Source of the DNA: Rhodosporidiobolus odoratus
Taxonomy: Eukaryota > Basidiomycota > Microbotryomycetes > Sporidiobolales > Sporidiobolaceae
NCBI GenBank assembly: GCA_034387635.1
Contig: JAOANU010000018.1
Location: 186,001-250,000 of the forward strand
Length of the DNA: 64,000 nt
Direction of reading: 5' to 3'
A program made the position numbers and the translations under genes. Below are positions 1-11,603 of this stretch, piece after piece. Below the pieces are notes generated by a model that was not told the DNA's origin, searched no databases, and saw only the letters and a list, made by a program, of their open reading frames with translations. Within the stretch, counting starts at the first letter, position 1; each line of letters opens with the position of its first letter.

Positions 1-207
1 TACCCGTTCTGGCACGACCGATCTACCCGGAGTGAGGTGAGGGGTCGAGGGAGAACCTCCTCGAAGCTGACTCCGCTTCTCTCTCTCTTCCTTCTTCTTC
101 CCCTACTCTCTGCACTCTTTGCTTCCAGCCCCAGCCCCAACCACACTGTCACCGCCACCATCAATACTCTCGACTCAGCCCACATCGACTACCAGCAACT
201 CCCGAGG

Positions 208-3115
208 ATGGCTCAGTCTGACCTCCTCCAGATTCAGTCCTTTCTCGACTCTCACAATCAACCCAATCAGCCACTCGTGGTCAACGACGATGTGCAGACG
301 GCAGGAATGAGCTTTGCCGAGCTCTTCAGGTTCGTCCCATCTCATCTCATCCTCGCTCTCCCAGTCCCTTCCCTTTCTTCCTCGCGGCGTTCGGAATTCC
401 CCATCTCAGGGGCAACCCCTACCGTCTGCCTAGTCTGCAACCGTCGGCGCAATCAAGCGCACGTGAGGCCGCTCTCCAGATGCCTTCGAGCGCCGTGGCG
501 ATCCCTCCGATGTACGATCAGAGCTGCCCAACCGTTCACAGGTTATCGCCTCCGTGTATCCGAACCCCGCAGATCGTGCCACTTGTAGCATTGCATACTG
601 ACCCGCACTCGCACTCGCTCCCCACTGCAGTCACTACCTCGCTCCCGAGGTTGCCAAGCTTGCTCCCAGCTCCGAACCATCAACCGCTCCCTTCACCTTC
701 GGCGCCCCAAGCGATGCACTTCCTCCCCCCGCCTCGACCTCGACTGCCTTCGACCCTTCCACGTTCATGCCCACCATCCCCGGCTCTCCCATCGGCGGCT
801 TCTCCCCCTCGTCCGACGGCAACTCGCTCGGCCACAGCCCCATGTCCTTCCCCGACCTCGACTTTTCCTCCACCTCGGACCCTTTCTCCATTGACCCTGC
901 CCTCTTTGGCCCGCCCCCGTCGCTCTCGTCAAACGCGTCGACTCTCTCTCCCGTCGGCTCGTCCGTCGAGCAGTCGCCCATCTCGCTCGCCAATGCCCCA
1001 TTGCCACCGCTCCCGTCTCTCCCGTCTCTCCCGCTCGCACCTCCTCCCGCACTTCTCGCCACCGAGTTCCTCGCCCCGCTTCCACCCGCTCCCGAGCCAT
1101 TCCTTGCGTCACCCGCTCCGCTGACTGCGACGACAGCCGCGGGTCGCCCGAAGCGTAACGTGGCGACCATGGTGATTGAGGAAGAAGAAGAGGAGGATGT
1201 CTTCAGCGACGGCGCCATGTCGGATGGCTCGACTGCGACGACTACAAGCACCAAGACGGGCTCCAGGAAGAGTACCCGTGCGAAGAAGCCTGCGGCAAAG
1301 AAGACTCGCACCGCTAGTGGGGGAGCGTCTACGGGACCGAAGAAGCTGCCCAAGACTAGTGTGTTGCCGCTGGCGAGTGAGACGCTGCACAGGACCACGG
1401 CGAAGAGCGACTTGCCACCGGTACCGCAGTGGGCTGACAAGCCGGATGCGGACGAGTATGCCAAATTGAGCTCGAAGGAGAAGAGGCAACTGAGGAACAA
1501 ACTTTCGGTAAGTGCCTCCGCACATTCCCTCCCTCCTTCGCTCGCCAAGGCTGACCCAATGTTCCCCTTCCTCCAGGCTCGCAACTTCCGCCACCGCCGC
1601 AAAGAATACATCACTACGCTCGAAGAGGAGATCTCGTCTCGAGACACCCTCATCGACACTCTCCGCGACGAAGTCGGCGTCATGCGCGCCGAGAACTCTG
1701 GGCTCAAAACCGAGGTTGCCACCCTCAAGGAAAAGTGGCAAGACTTGCTCGACAAGCTGTCTTCCCTTTCCACCCCGCCTGGCGCTGCACCCACTACCGG
1801 AGCCGCTGGTCTCGGTGTCAACCCCTCTCGCGCCATCGCCTCGGCCGGTTCTCCGCCCGTCGTTGTCAAGCAGGAAGAGGGTTGGGCGCTCGATTCGCCC
1901 GCCTCGTCTTCGCAGCAACTTCCGCCTCAGACTGGAGGTAACGCCGTCGCGTCCACCTCGGGCAGTCGTCGCATCGGGACTCGCTCATCGTCGTCTATCC
2001 AGCTTCCGAATCTCAGCAAGGACCTCCCGCCAAACGCCCTTCGTCGCGGTACGGGCAGCTGGGCCACGAACGGACTCGGTGGCGGGGGCTTTACGAGTGT
2101 ACACACCACTTTCGTACCGGATCTCGGCGCGCAGCTGGCCGAGGGCCTGAACCCCAAACCGGCGGTACCTTCCCTCCCCTTCTCGAGTCAAAGCTTCAAC
2201 CCCGCCCTCAACTCCCTCGCCGCTGCCGGGCAACTCAACGACCTCTCCTCCTACACCTCACACCTCCGCTCCACTCCCTCTTTGACCGGTCCGACACTCT
2301 CGACGAGCGGCGAAGCTAAACAGCCCAAAGGCACTTTTGAAGACTTTTTCGCCTCGAACCCCTTCTGGCTTCGCCCCGAACAACTCGATCAATCCCGCGC
2401 GGCGTTGTACGGAAAACTCGCCAATAACGCTGCCGGACTCGTCGTTGCTCAGAAGGTCGCCAAGGAGTCTCAGTCTCAGCAACAGCCGCCAGATGGACAG
2501 GATTATCTCCCTGTTCCGGCTGGGTTTAGGCCCGCATTCTTCCGCTCTTCCTCCTCCTCGGATAAGAAAGCCAACGACCTGTTGGCGTTCCAATCCCCTT
2601 CTGCTGCCGCTTCCCTCTCCTCATCCTCATCCTCCGCCTCCTCCTCGTCCTCGATCGACCCGACTCTCCCCATGTCGCACCAAGAAGCTCTCACCCTCCG
2701 CTCTCAAGCCGCTCTCGCCGCTCAAGTCGCCAACGTTGCGCAAAAGACTCTGGTGCAACGTATGGCTGGAGCGTTTTGGGAAGCTTTCTCTGGTTCTCCT
2801 CCTGCACCTTCTTCCGCGACGTCGACGACGACGACGACGACGACGACGCCGATGACGAGGACGATGCCGCCTCAACTGGATTCGAACAAGATTGCCCAGG
2901 TGTTGAGCGGCAAGGCTAGGGTTCAGGTCGTCCCTGTTGAGTCAGGAGCCGGGGTGGATGAGTTGAATGCTGCGATGGGCGGACTTGCCCTTTCCAACCG
3001 GATCGGAGGAAACGAGGGGCAGGGGCAGGGACAGTGTGCGTTTGATGAAGTGTGCAGGGTGTGGACTCAGTCGGAGGTTGGGGTCAAGGGAGAGGGGAAG
3101 AGGGAGCAAGCTTGA
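208..3115 (+). CDS. bZIP transcription factor
   Basis: Sequence-specific DNA-binding regulator, expected in the nucleus. Model: exons 208-329, 434-541, 631-1507 and 1577-3115, 881 aa. The first two introns are inferred from gttcgt...cctag and gttatc...ctgcag junctions, which alone keep frame with the long open region. The third (1508-1576, gtaagt...ctccag) splits the basic region: RNKLS | ARNFRHRRKEY gives the fungal N-x7-R bZIP signature near residues 365-380, followed by heptad-like leucines to about 425. An acidic run lies near residue 260 and long Ser/Pro-rich stretches fill the rest, as in activators. The third intron is a multiple of three without stops, so a retained form would stay open. 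The target genes cannot be told from sequence. The bZIP assignment is firm; the two 5' exons are less certain. Confidence 0.82.
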
Positions 3116-3579
3116 GGCGGACCCGTCGGCTGACTTCTTCTTCTCTGGTTGCTCGTAGGGTGCCTTTCTCATTTCGTTTCGTTTCGTTCCTCTCCTCCGT
3201 CCTGCTTCGTTTCTCCGCCGGAGTTGTCTGTTCCACTTTCTTCTCTGCCCTCGTGTCGTCCTTCGTTGTTTGTAGCGCTTGTGTCTATTTCGTATTTCTC
3301 CCCTCGCCTCTCTCTTCCTCTCTCTTTCTCCCCACAATATTAGTGTAGTACTTTTCCCCAGCAACGATGTCAAGCAGTGCCCCGTCAGTCTCGCTCGGCA
3401 GTCTCGCTCGCGGAGCTTTCAACAGAGAAACGGTGGCCAACGAGGAGGGAAGAGGACAGAGAGAGAGAGTGTGCGTGTGGTGCAGCGGACCGCTGTGCCG
3501 AACGAAGGAAGCGAGCGCGCCTCTCCGACCACAGAAAGGGTCAAGACGTTCTGATCGTCTTCCCATCCCTAGACTGGGT
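3116..3579. other. Convergent intergenic region
   Basis: Pyrimidine-rich 3' flank of the bZIP gene meets the 3' end of the TRAF-type gene. I see no gene or repeat; a short-period purine-rich stretch around 3450-3470 is low complexity only. Confidence 0.6.
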
Positions 3580-5256
3580 CTACAGCTTGACTCCGCCCCT
3601 TCCGCTCGCTCGCGGGGTATCGAGTCTTCCGCCTGCGCTTGTCCAGCCGCCGCATGAAGGATCGTAGGCGCCCGAAGGAGGGGGATAGCCGTATGGAGGC
3701 TGAGAAAAGACGGGTCGGGAGTCGTGCGGGTAAGAGAACGGGAAAGGATAAGGTGGAGAAGGGGAAAAGGCTGGGTGGTTGAAAGGAAGAGTTGGAGGTA
3801 GCGGTAGTCGGAGCTGAGGGAAAGGCTGCGAGCCTGGTGGGAGATGGCCTTCTTCGTCACTCCCACTGGACTCTACATCCACGTCTCCCTCGCCGCCGCT
3901 ATCGCTCCCTCCAGCCTGCATCGAGGGCGCAAAGCCGCGTCGTCTACACGGTCTTTGCTCCCCCGCACCCGATAGAGTCGCAGCGTACGAAAGACGCTGA
4001 ATCTCACCAAGCATGCCGGACATCATACCCCGCATCCCGCCAACTGCGTGCCGTAGGGCAGAAACTTCGTCGGCGAGGTGCTGATTCGTAGCTTGTTGGG
4101 CTGTCTGCGAAGTGGAGAGGGCCGAGATGGCATCTTTTTGAGCCACTGCCGTGGAGGTAAGGGTGTCGAGGGTCTCTGGTAAGGAAGGCGGCGGAGGGGT
4201 GCGAGGGTCGGAAGCAGGCTGCGAGGTATCGGAGGAAGAAGGGAGCTGGAGGAATCGTCCGAGCGACGTCTTGATTACGCCAAGCTCGTCCTGAAGCAGC
4301 TGAACAACGTCCTCGAGCTTCTGTACCTTCCGTCGTAAGACCCAATTCCCCTCTTCCAGGCCTTCCCACTTTTCATTCGCTCTGGCCAGTCCCTCCTTGA
4401 ACGGCTCGTAGGCGCATTCGCCGCTTGCGAGATGTAGCTCGAATAGCTGAGAGCGGGGGTAGCGGGCTGAGCAGCCGAATTTGGCGTAGGGGCAAGGGGT
4501 CGGAATGGAGGGACAGGTGAGGAGGTGTGAGGCGAGTTGTACAGGGGGAAGGCTTGAAGTGCAGTAGGAGCAGCTTGTCGGCTCATGTTCGCGACGAGAA
4601 GATTCCTAAAAATATTGGCGATATGAGGACAGCTTCGTCACGAGGGCAGAGGGAAGGAGGAACAGTGCAGAAAGTTTGGAACGAAGGACGCACCTCGCTT
4701 TCGCTTCGCCCTGCAGTCTCAAGCGCGTCCGTCTTGCTCTCGACAGTCAAGTACACTCGCCTGTCGACCCTGGCCGAAGAAGCCGTAGCTGGCCAACAAT
4801 TCTCCTCTCCGTCCATCCTCGCCCGGCAACCTTTCCGATGCCCCGCCCAGTTCCCTCGCAGCACCTCCTCCTCACAGCCGCCGCATCGTACCCTGATGTC
4901 GTCGAGCAATTCGTTGATCGCCCTCGGCGCTTTCCGGCAGCCTGCAATCCCGTCTGGTAAAGGCGTGCGGTCGATTGGGCAAGTCGGGACGAGGTCGAGT
5001 GCGCGAGACAGGCAGTCGCGGCAGAAGAGGTGGTCGCAGGCAGTCAGGACGGGGTCAGACAGGGGGTCTCTGAGGGTTGTAGGAATAGTCAGAGGCGGGT
5101 GAAGGAGGGAAGTGGGGGAAGGTGAGGGACGAACCGGCAAATGGGACATTCGAGGGCGGGCGGACCTCGTCCAGTGTAGTCGTAGGTGGTTTCTTCACTC
5201 ATTACGCATCCTCCGCTGGACTCGCTCGCAGTTGTCGAGCGGGTTGATAATGTCAT
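3580..5256 (-). CDS. RING finger / TRAF-type zinc finger protein
   Basis: Probable ubiquitin ligase or signalling adaptor. Exons (complement) 5135-5256, 4694-5069, 3580-4605; 507 aa. Splicing joins CPIC (C37, C40) to ACDHLFCRDC and CPID, giving a complete RING of C3HC3D type around residues 37-85. A first TRAF-like finger (RCGGCEEEV, then H and C) follows at about 105-125. Exon 3 supplies a second: CSYC ... CPYAKFGC ... HLASGECAYE, residues about 178-231. Next come predicted coiled-coil helices (KWEGLEEGN through LRHAVGGMRG) and a Pro-rich tail. RING plus zf-TRAF plus coiled coil is the TRAF layout, but I see no MATH/TRAF-C domain. The start lies 220 bp from the divergent F-box gene. The domain call is firm; substrates are unknown. 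Confidence 0.85.
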
Positions 5257-5478
5257 GGCGAAATTGGAAAAAGGAAGCGAAGTGAACGGTGACGACGGCC
5301 GGCGACCGTTGTACCGAGTAAGCAGCAGCTATCAGTGTAGTCTGGTGTAGCTAGAGTCACGTTCTGCGTAACAGTAGTTGTTGATAAGGAGACGAAGTTG
5401 TCTCATCTCGTTTTCTCTTTCTCCTTCACCTCGCTGAAACTCTGCTCGAACCGCTCTGAATCACTAAGCAAAGACAAC
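5257..5478. promoter_or_regulatory. Shared divergent promoter region
   Basis: 222 bp between the start codons of the RING/TRAF gene (-) and the F-box/LRR-like gene (+). It must hold both promoters or parts of them; no specific motif is recognisable. Confidence 0.5.
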
Positions 5479-6995
5479 ATGGAGTATCAGAACACCACCT
5501 TCAACCTCTCCACGTTTTCCGCTACCCTGCCCTCACCTTGTTCACGTCCTCCGAGCCGCACCTCCGCTTCCCTCTCTTCTCTTCCTCCCGGACTCAAGAT
5601 TCACATTGCGAAGGACGTCTATGCCGCCGAGCACGGTCATCGGAGCGGCGGTAACATGGTCGACGCTCGTCTCACTTCGATGAATCGCCCAACAACTCTG
5701 GCCTGCCTCAGTCTCGTCAACAAGGACTTCTATCAAGCGTGCGAGCCCCTTCTCTGGAAGGTGAGTGCGTCCTTCTTCTCACATTTTCTCAACTTTGAGC
5801 GCTTCACTCCCTGCAGGAAGTCGACCTCGTCAACCACTTCTGCGAATCCCTCCTCGTCTTTCTTCAAGAAATCCTCCCCCGCCATGCCGACTCAATCCAT
5901 GTCCTCTCCGTCGGACAGAGAGGCGAGGACGACCTGCTGGGCTTCCGAGCTCCGCAAGCCAGGCCTCCTCAAGCGAAACCTCGCAAGTGGGAAGACCAGC
6001 GTAGTCGGCAAGCTAAGCAGGACGGTGGGAAGGCGGCAAGAGAACATGCCCTCCTCGCAGCGGCTGTGGTACAGTTGCCTGAGGTCGGAACTGGAGGTGC
6101 TATAGTGCAGAAGAAGCACATCAAGGATATCTTCTTGGCGTCGATTATGTGCGGTGTCTTCAGCCTGAGGGAGGTCAAGTTCGCAGCCCTGCCTCGCACG
6201 GGGACGCCCCTCACTCGCACGTTCGAAGTGCTCGTCAAGGTGGCGACGTCGCCGCTGCTTGAAAGTCTGGAGCTCAAGATCAATGCCGGTCTTCAGCCGT
6301 CCCTTTCCTCTCTCTCCGCCCTTTTCCGTCCTTCTCTCCATGTCACAACCCTCACCCTCGACTTTGACCAGTCTGTCGACACCGCCATAATTAGGGAGGT
6401 TGCTTCCGGCGTCAAGCAGCTGAATTCCCTGAGATCCCTTCGCCTCTTGAAAATCCCGAGTGACCTCCTCTCCCTCTTCGTACTCGACTCCTCCCCAATC
6501 ACTCTCCTGGACCTGTCCCTCAAGACAGGCTGCAGCATCTCCTACCTAAACAGCTTCCTTGCACCCATCAGCGCGACCCTGACTAAATTGTTTCTCCACC
6601 TTACCTCTTTGAGTGGGGACTCGACAGAGAGGCTCAGCCTGCAATCTCTCACGGACCTCACCCTTTCTAGCAAGTTCTCCGAGGCTTACACATTGACTCT
6701 GTTCAGCGGTCTACCTCTTCGATATCTCACCCTTGACAGCCTCAGTCATCATGACCTACCCAACCTTCTTTGTCTCCTCACCTCTCTCGACCACACGCTC
6801 CGCACCTTGCGCTGCATCAAGCCAACGCTTGTCACCCCTGCCGACGAGTATGATGAAGCAAAGGATGACGTGGAGAGGGTATGGAATTGGTGTGCTGTTC
6901 ATGGAGTAAGGGCGAAGCTGCCGGACGTGGAGATCGAGAGGATGACCAGGATCTATTACGATTCAGGCGATGAAGGGTATGGATACTCGTTCTGA
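5479..6995 (+). CDS. F-box/LRR-like protein
   Basis: Likely substrate-binding subunit of an SCF ubiquitin ligase, by analogy. Exons 5479-5760 and 5817-6995 (56-bp intron gtgagt...ctgcag); 486 aa. The N-terminus has the F-box-like pattern SLPPGLKIHIAK ... LSLVNKDFYQACEPLLWK, residues about 35-94, ending exactly at the intron as in the two decayed relatives at 8.6-10.3 kb and 30.6-32.3 kb. From about residue 190 on, leucine-rich repeats with spacing near 25 aa are visible (LTLDFDQS, LRSLRLLKIP, ITLLDLSL, LRYLTLDSLS). It is the intact member of the local family. The F-box match is by eye and weak in its second helix; the substrate is unknown. Confidence 0.65.
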
Positions 6996-7479
6996 AGGTG
7001 CTGAGATGGCTTAAGAGAAGGTCAAGCTTGGATAGGCGAGTTCAGGAGCCAGCGGGGGGTGCAGGAAAGGAAGGCGGGAGTTCGTGCTTGAAAAGCTTAC
7101 TTTACGGTACTCTCCTTGTTGCATTCCACTCTGTACCTCAGTATAAGACTGAAGACGGAGCTTATGGGATTTGAACAATGAAGGTTGCTTCAGCGCGAAA
7201 AGAAAGGCTGGTCTCAAAGACGGGGCACAGTGTACAGTACAATTTTGCCATGGGGTTGCCAATCCATCCTTGCCTGCGCCTTTGAAGTTAAGGCCTTCTG
7301 CGGAGACCTACCTGCCCAGCCTTGGTAAGAAGAGGCTTTCTGCCGCTGTATTTGTCAAAGGTGAAAAGTCCCTCCAGTGGCAGCAGCTGTAAGGTGCCAG
7401 TCTCCAAGTAAGAACTGAAAGAGACAGGGCACAGCAGCACTTATCCATACAGCCCTGGCCTATTCCGTCCTGAAAGAGC
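6996..7479. other. Non-coding spacer between F-box gene and repeat arm A
   Basis: No gene seen. Lower GC and more mixed composition than the flanking genes. Similarity to the far end of arm B fades out near 7480. Confidence 0.5.
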
Positions 7480-8072
7480 TTGATACGGCGTGTCCCCCCC
7501 AAAAGAGCTTGGGGAGAAAGCATGTAAGGTGCAAGGGTAGAAAGTCACTACTTCAGGATATACCGTACTCTTCGAGACCGCAAGCTCCCATGGAAACGGG
7601 ATGCTATGCTCTAATGGGACTCACACTACTTGTGAGCTGCCACACACGCCCCTGACAAGCGTAAATCAAATAGTCAAACTTTGGGAGACACTGCAGGGTT
7701 TCCCCTGGAAACATTCCTCACCCTGTGACCTGCCGGGGATTTACTAGTCACAGGGAGGTATGCCTTCCCGTGCAACGGCAGCAAACCACACGCTTGCACT
7801 CACCAGCAGAGGGAAAGAAACCAACTTGAGAAGGCCATCCTGTTTTTCCATGTTACCGAGTTCTCCTCTCCTCCTGCGCTCTCTTTAGCGGGCAAGTGGG
7901 GGCCAGTCGCGGTTCAGGGAGGTTAAGGTGTAGCGCAACGTGCCAGGGAAAGACGGGTAGCCTTGGGTAGCCAGAGACGAAGAGAAAAACAGTTTTTTTT
8001 CCCCGCTTCCCCCTACAAAAGGTACTGCTTACATTGGGCGGTTCCTCCAAATCACCCAGACAGCGAAAAAGT

Positions 8073-8181
8073 TGACCATGATGGGGCTCGAACCCACGAT
8101 CTCCTGATTTTACAACGTACAGGCTCAAGAAGAGCTGTAGACGCATCGTAGTCAGACGCCTTGCCATTGGGCCACACGGCC
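8073..8181 (-). tRNA. tRNA-Arg(ACG), with intron
   Basis: Folds as a full cloverleaf on the minus strand: acceptor GGCCGTG/CATGGTC, D arm, anticodon stem TCTGA/TCAGG with loop CTACGA giving anticodon ACG, T arm GTGGG-TTCGAGC-CCCAT, discriminator A. An intron of about 37 nt sits at the canonical position after base 37. It decodes CGU (and CGC/CGA if A34 is modified to inosine). The copy lies inside repeat arm A and has an intact counterpart in arm B, so at least the structure has been preserved since duplication. Confidence 0.9.
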
Positions 8182-8639
8182 TTGGTTGCAAGCGGTTCTA
8201 AAGTGTAGGGATATATACCGCATAACAGACTGAAGCGCCAACAGACCCACTTTTGCGTGCGACGCAGATAAATCAGGAGAACGAAACCTCCGACAGCAAG
8301 CTTGGACCGGGTCGCGGCGGCTTCGCCCTTTCCGACTCAGCAGCGGAACGCTCCCGAGCAAGGTAGCGTGCTGGCAGCGAAATCTACCGTGCGAGGCGCG
8401 ACAGAGGCTCAGCACGCCCGACGCGAAAACACAGTCGAAAAGCGAATCTTCCCCTTGTCTTTGAGGTCCATCAAGCACCTTGCTTGCGAGCGCACGCGTA
8501 GCCACACAATCACGTTTGTGTGGCTGAAGCATTCAACCTTCACGAAGTCAATGGCGCATGCGAGCAAAACCCGAAAGGCTTTTTCTTCTCGCCCGGGTCT
8601 GTTCTCTCCCATAACTGCGGTGCATAAGAAAGCCAACCC

Positions 8640-10303
8640 TCCTTACTTATCAGCCAAGCGCCTCAGCCGCTTTCTACGATCCTTCCCCATTCCATGCCTC
8701 CTCCGCTCGCCTCTTCCTTTCCTCTGGTCCAGCTTGTCCAACGGGTCTTCCTCCTGTGCAGCTCGCCCCAGCTCCCACATTAGCAATTTGTCCGTCGGTT
8801 CCCAAACCGGATCATATGCGCTCCCATCGTACCAACTATCCCAAGATGCAAAGTCAGGAAAGGACCTCCGGGGCGAGGTACTCGATCTGACGCTCTTGCA
8901 TCCATCTTGCCACGTGTTCAAGCGTGGTATTGAGCGGTAGGTCATCGTCGGCGTACATGCCAGGGTGCACCAAGGTAGAGGTCGAGAACCGCGAGAGGGT
9001 GCAGGTGAAGAGCTCGAGCGCGGGGAGAAGCGAAGTGACGGCGTTGCGAGGGAAGGTGGTGATGTGAAGATAGTGGAGGGGCGACTCGGCGAAACATTCG
9101 AGAGAGGCTGAGGGACTTTCAAGTTGCGTCAAAGAGAGGGACTCGAGGGCGGGCAATTTGATGGGGCAAGGAAGAAAGTTGGGGAGACACAGGCGACGGA
9201 GGGTAGTGGAGAGGTCAGATACCAGGCGACAGGCGTAGGACAGGGCGGAAGATAGAGGCAAATCATCAAAGCTGAAACTGAGACGCTCGATCGGACTGGC
9301 GAATTTGAAAAGAAACAATAAAGCGTCGGGAAAGTTGTTGAGGTGTAGGGTACAAAGGGAACGGAAGGTGTTGACCGACCTTGCCAGCTGCAGCATGGCG
9401 GAGGGTAAAAAAGAGTACGGAGACCAAAGATGCGACCAATGGTGCCGAGGGTATACGAGCTTGAGGGTGGAGAGGCTGTATCAGCGACTCCCGAGGAAGG
9501 CCACGAGCCATTCCGGCCTGTCAAGCACACCCCTGCCGAGGTAGACTGTCACTGTATCCAGCTGACTACCACAGGCCGCGAGGGCTTTCAGGCTTCGAGG
9601 CAAGCCGACCGCCGAGGTCCTCTCCACCTCACCCGGGTTCCGGTGATAACCCCCACGACCATCGCTGAAATCGATGCTAACAGCCTTCAGGTTCGGGCAA
9701 TGCTGCACAATGTAGCCGAAGAGGACGTCCTTGGAGTCGACTGGAGCGAATGGTAGATATGATGCAGCTTCGCGCGAACGAAAGCGCTCGATCTGCTGAA
9801 GGACACGGCTCGAATGCGAAGCATTGCCAAGGTGTCCGTTGTCGCGGTCGGAGAGACTGTGAGTGCGGTCGTGGGGGCCATGCAGGGGGACGAGGGTAGT
9901 CGCGAAGAACAGGGAGGGAAGGGCTGAGTCCTGGTTGAGGTGGATCTCCTACGACACACCCCAGCACCAGGTCGTTAGCCTCGGCAAAGCGTAGACAAAC
10001 ACATGTGGACGCACCCGCCAGATTATAGGCGCGCACAAAGCACGGAAAGAGCGGTCCACGCAACCCAGCCGGTAAATTGCGCTTGTCGAGATCCCCCGCC
10101 GACGGTACCATTCGGGGCGTCTATCGTCGACTAGTTTCATAGAGGTCGCGAGGTACGCTACTGAGGATGGCAAAGTCTGGCAAGAAGGCAATAATGCGCA
10201 ACTTTAGCTCCGGAGGAAGGGCACTGAGTGTAGCGGCCATCATTCCGGCGGTTCCGTCAGATAGCAGGCGATCTTGTGTTGAGAGAGATGAGAGAGGCGC
10301 CAT
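8640..10303 (-). pseudogene. Decayed F-box/LRR gene, copy A
   Basis: The reading starts MAPLSSLSTQDRLLSD and contains an F-box (LSALPPELKLRIIAFLPD ... YRLGCVDRSFRALCAPIIWR). A conserved intron follows (gtgcgt...gtcgtag, about 9950-10010), then LRR-like sequence (LARSVNTFRSLCTLHL, LPALESLSLTQL) and a basic C-terminus. Breaks: about 7 nt are missing near 10130 relative to copy B, which ends the first exon frame early; an in-frame TGA lies at 9481-9483; and a frameshift near 8868 cuts off the basic tail. The segment around 9700-9800 that is broken in copy B is intact here. It is the same family as the intact gene at 5479-6995. Whether any part is still expressed is unknown. Confidence 0.7.
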
Positions 10304-10676
10304 CTGGCTAAGGTCGCCGTCGAAGTAATCAAGTCTCTTCTTTTACAGCGAGTCAGGAAAAAGTGCCGAGTGTGAGTTCCGGCGCCAGCAGTCTATAGCA
10401 GCATCTGGGTGTGGTGAAAGTGAGCTCAGCTTAGTCATAGAGGAGGTGAAGCACTCACCAGCTGTACAGCGTCCTTTGGCACAATGTCCTGCGGCGGTAT
10501 GTCGTGGGGAGGAGCTCGCGTCCATCGAGGGCAGAAGTTGATATCGCTCGTAGAGTCGACGGCGAAGCAGCGGCAGCCACTTGATGGGACTTCCTGCATC
10601 TACGTAGCAAGCTGTGAAGTAGCCAATCCAAGTACATCGTTGCTTCCGACTTTCGACTTCAAACAGCTCACCTCGA

Positions 10677-11603
10677 ATGGCTCAGACCGGCTCAGATCCC
10701 TTCCAAGTCGCAGTAGAATGGGTGAAAGCATCTAGCGTCCCAACCTCGAACGAGACAAAGCTGCGGGTCAGTCTCTCCTCCTTACTTCCCTCTGCTCTCC
10801 ACCTGACTTCGCTCATCCAACGCTTGAGGCAGCTATACGCTCTCTACAAGATTGCCACTGAGTCTACAGTGCCAGTTTCCTCCCGACCCGGTATCTTTGA
10901 CTTTACCGCTCGAGCAAAGTGGGATGCCTGGGCTGCGCTGGGAAAACAGTTCGAGCAGGAACAAGATGGAGGGAAAGCCCGAGCACAGCGCGAGTACCAA
11001 GACGAGGCGCACAAGCTGGGCTGGCGAGACGAGGAGTCAACGGAAGCAGTGGGAGGAAAGGAGGAGGAACCGGCGCGGGAAGAAAAGCAGGAAAAGATGG
11101 TTTCCGTGAGTGTGCTGGACAGTGGGTTCGTGGACGAAGCGTGCGTGTCACCCTCGTTCAACCAGGTCTTGTATACTGACCGCGTGCTGCCTGCTGCAGA
11201 CCTCCCTCGAAGCTGCATGAGCTAGCCATCTCGGGGGATGCTGCTTCGCTCTCCGCTTTTCTCGCCACTCAAGGCAAGACCGCTGACCTGAACGAGAAGG
11301 ACTCGTACGGCTATGCTCCGCTGCATCTAGCAGTCGATCGAGGTGCGCTGCGTCTGCCTAGAATCGCATTTTGCACAAGTGACCACAATCTCGGCTCCTC
11401 GCAGGAAACCTCGGCGCTGCTCGACTGCTTCTTGAGGCAGGAGCAGACAAGTCACTACCCGTACGTATCTCCCGTTAATTAGCTTGCGAACGTTAGGCCT
11501 GACTTAAAGCGTGTCACAGGATGAAGACGGCAACACTCCTCTGGACCTCGCCCGCATCGCCGAACAAGACGAGCTGGTCACCCTCCTTTCTTCTACCTCA
11601 TGA
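10677..11603 (+). CDS. Acyl-CoA-binding protein with ankyrin repeats
   Basis: Binds long-chain acyl-CoA esters; in animals the ACBD6 relative also supports protein N-myristoylation. Exons 10677-10766, 10833-11140, 11200-11342, 11405-11460, 11520-11603; 226 aa. The acyl-CoA-binding domain fills about residues 1-95: F-x-A at the start, then LYALYKIATE and the signature FDFTARAKWDAWAALGK. An acidic linker leads to two ankyrin repeats (DSYGYAPLHLAVDRGNLGAA, then DEDGNTPLDLARIA). Domain order and size match ACBD6. Exon 2 was ended at the GTGCGT donor because an earlier GTGAGT puts a stop at the start of exon 3. The first intron (66 nt) is open in frame. The start codon lies only 50 bp from repeat arm A, so promoter elements may overlap the repeat. 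Confidence 0.88.

Larger units (their letters stand above)
7480..10626 (-). repeat. Inverted repeat arm A (~3.1 kb)
   Basis: Read on the minus strand this segment matches 30310-33450 read on the plus strand, in the same order: a short block with a conserved gtgagt...cccag intron, an F-box/LRR reading region, a tRNA-Arg(ACG), and a non-coding tail. Similarity is high through the F-box and tRNA part, about nine bases in ten by eye. It becomes patchy from about 7800 down to 7480. The upper end stops about 50 bp before the ACBD6-like start codon. Boundaries are approximate. No terminal repeats or transposase were found, so a segmental duplication with inversion is the simplest reading. Confidence 0.8.

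Noticed and set aside
634..1869. Long antisense open frame over the bZIP gene
   Set aside because: Caused by GC-rich codon bias on the opposite strand; no splice logic or family, while the plus strand has the bZIP signature.
11106..11199. GTGAGT donor at 11106 for the ACBD6-like gene
   Set aside because: Leads straight to a stop in exon 3; the GTGCGT at 11141 keeps frame and yields the ankyrin repeats.
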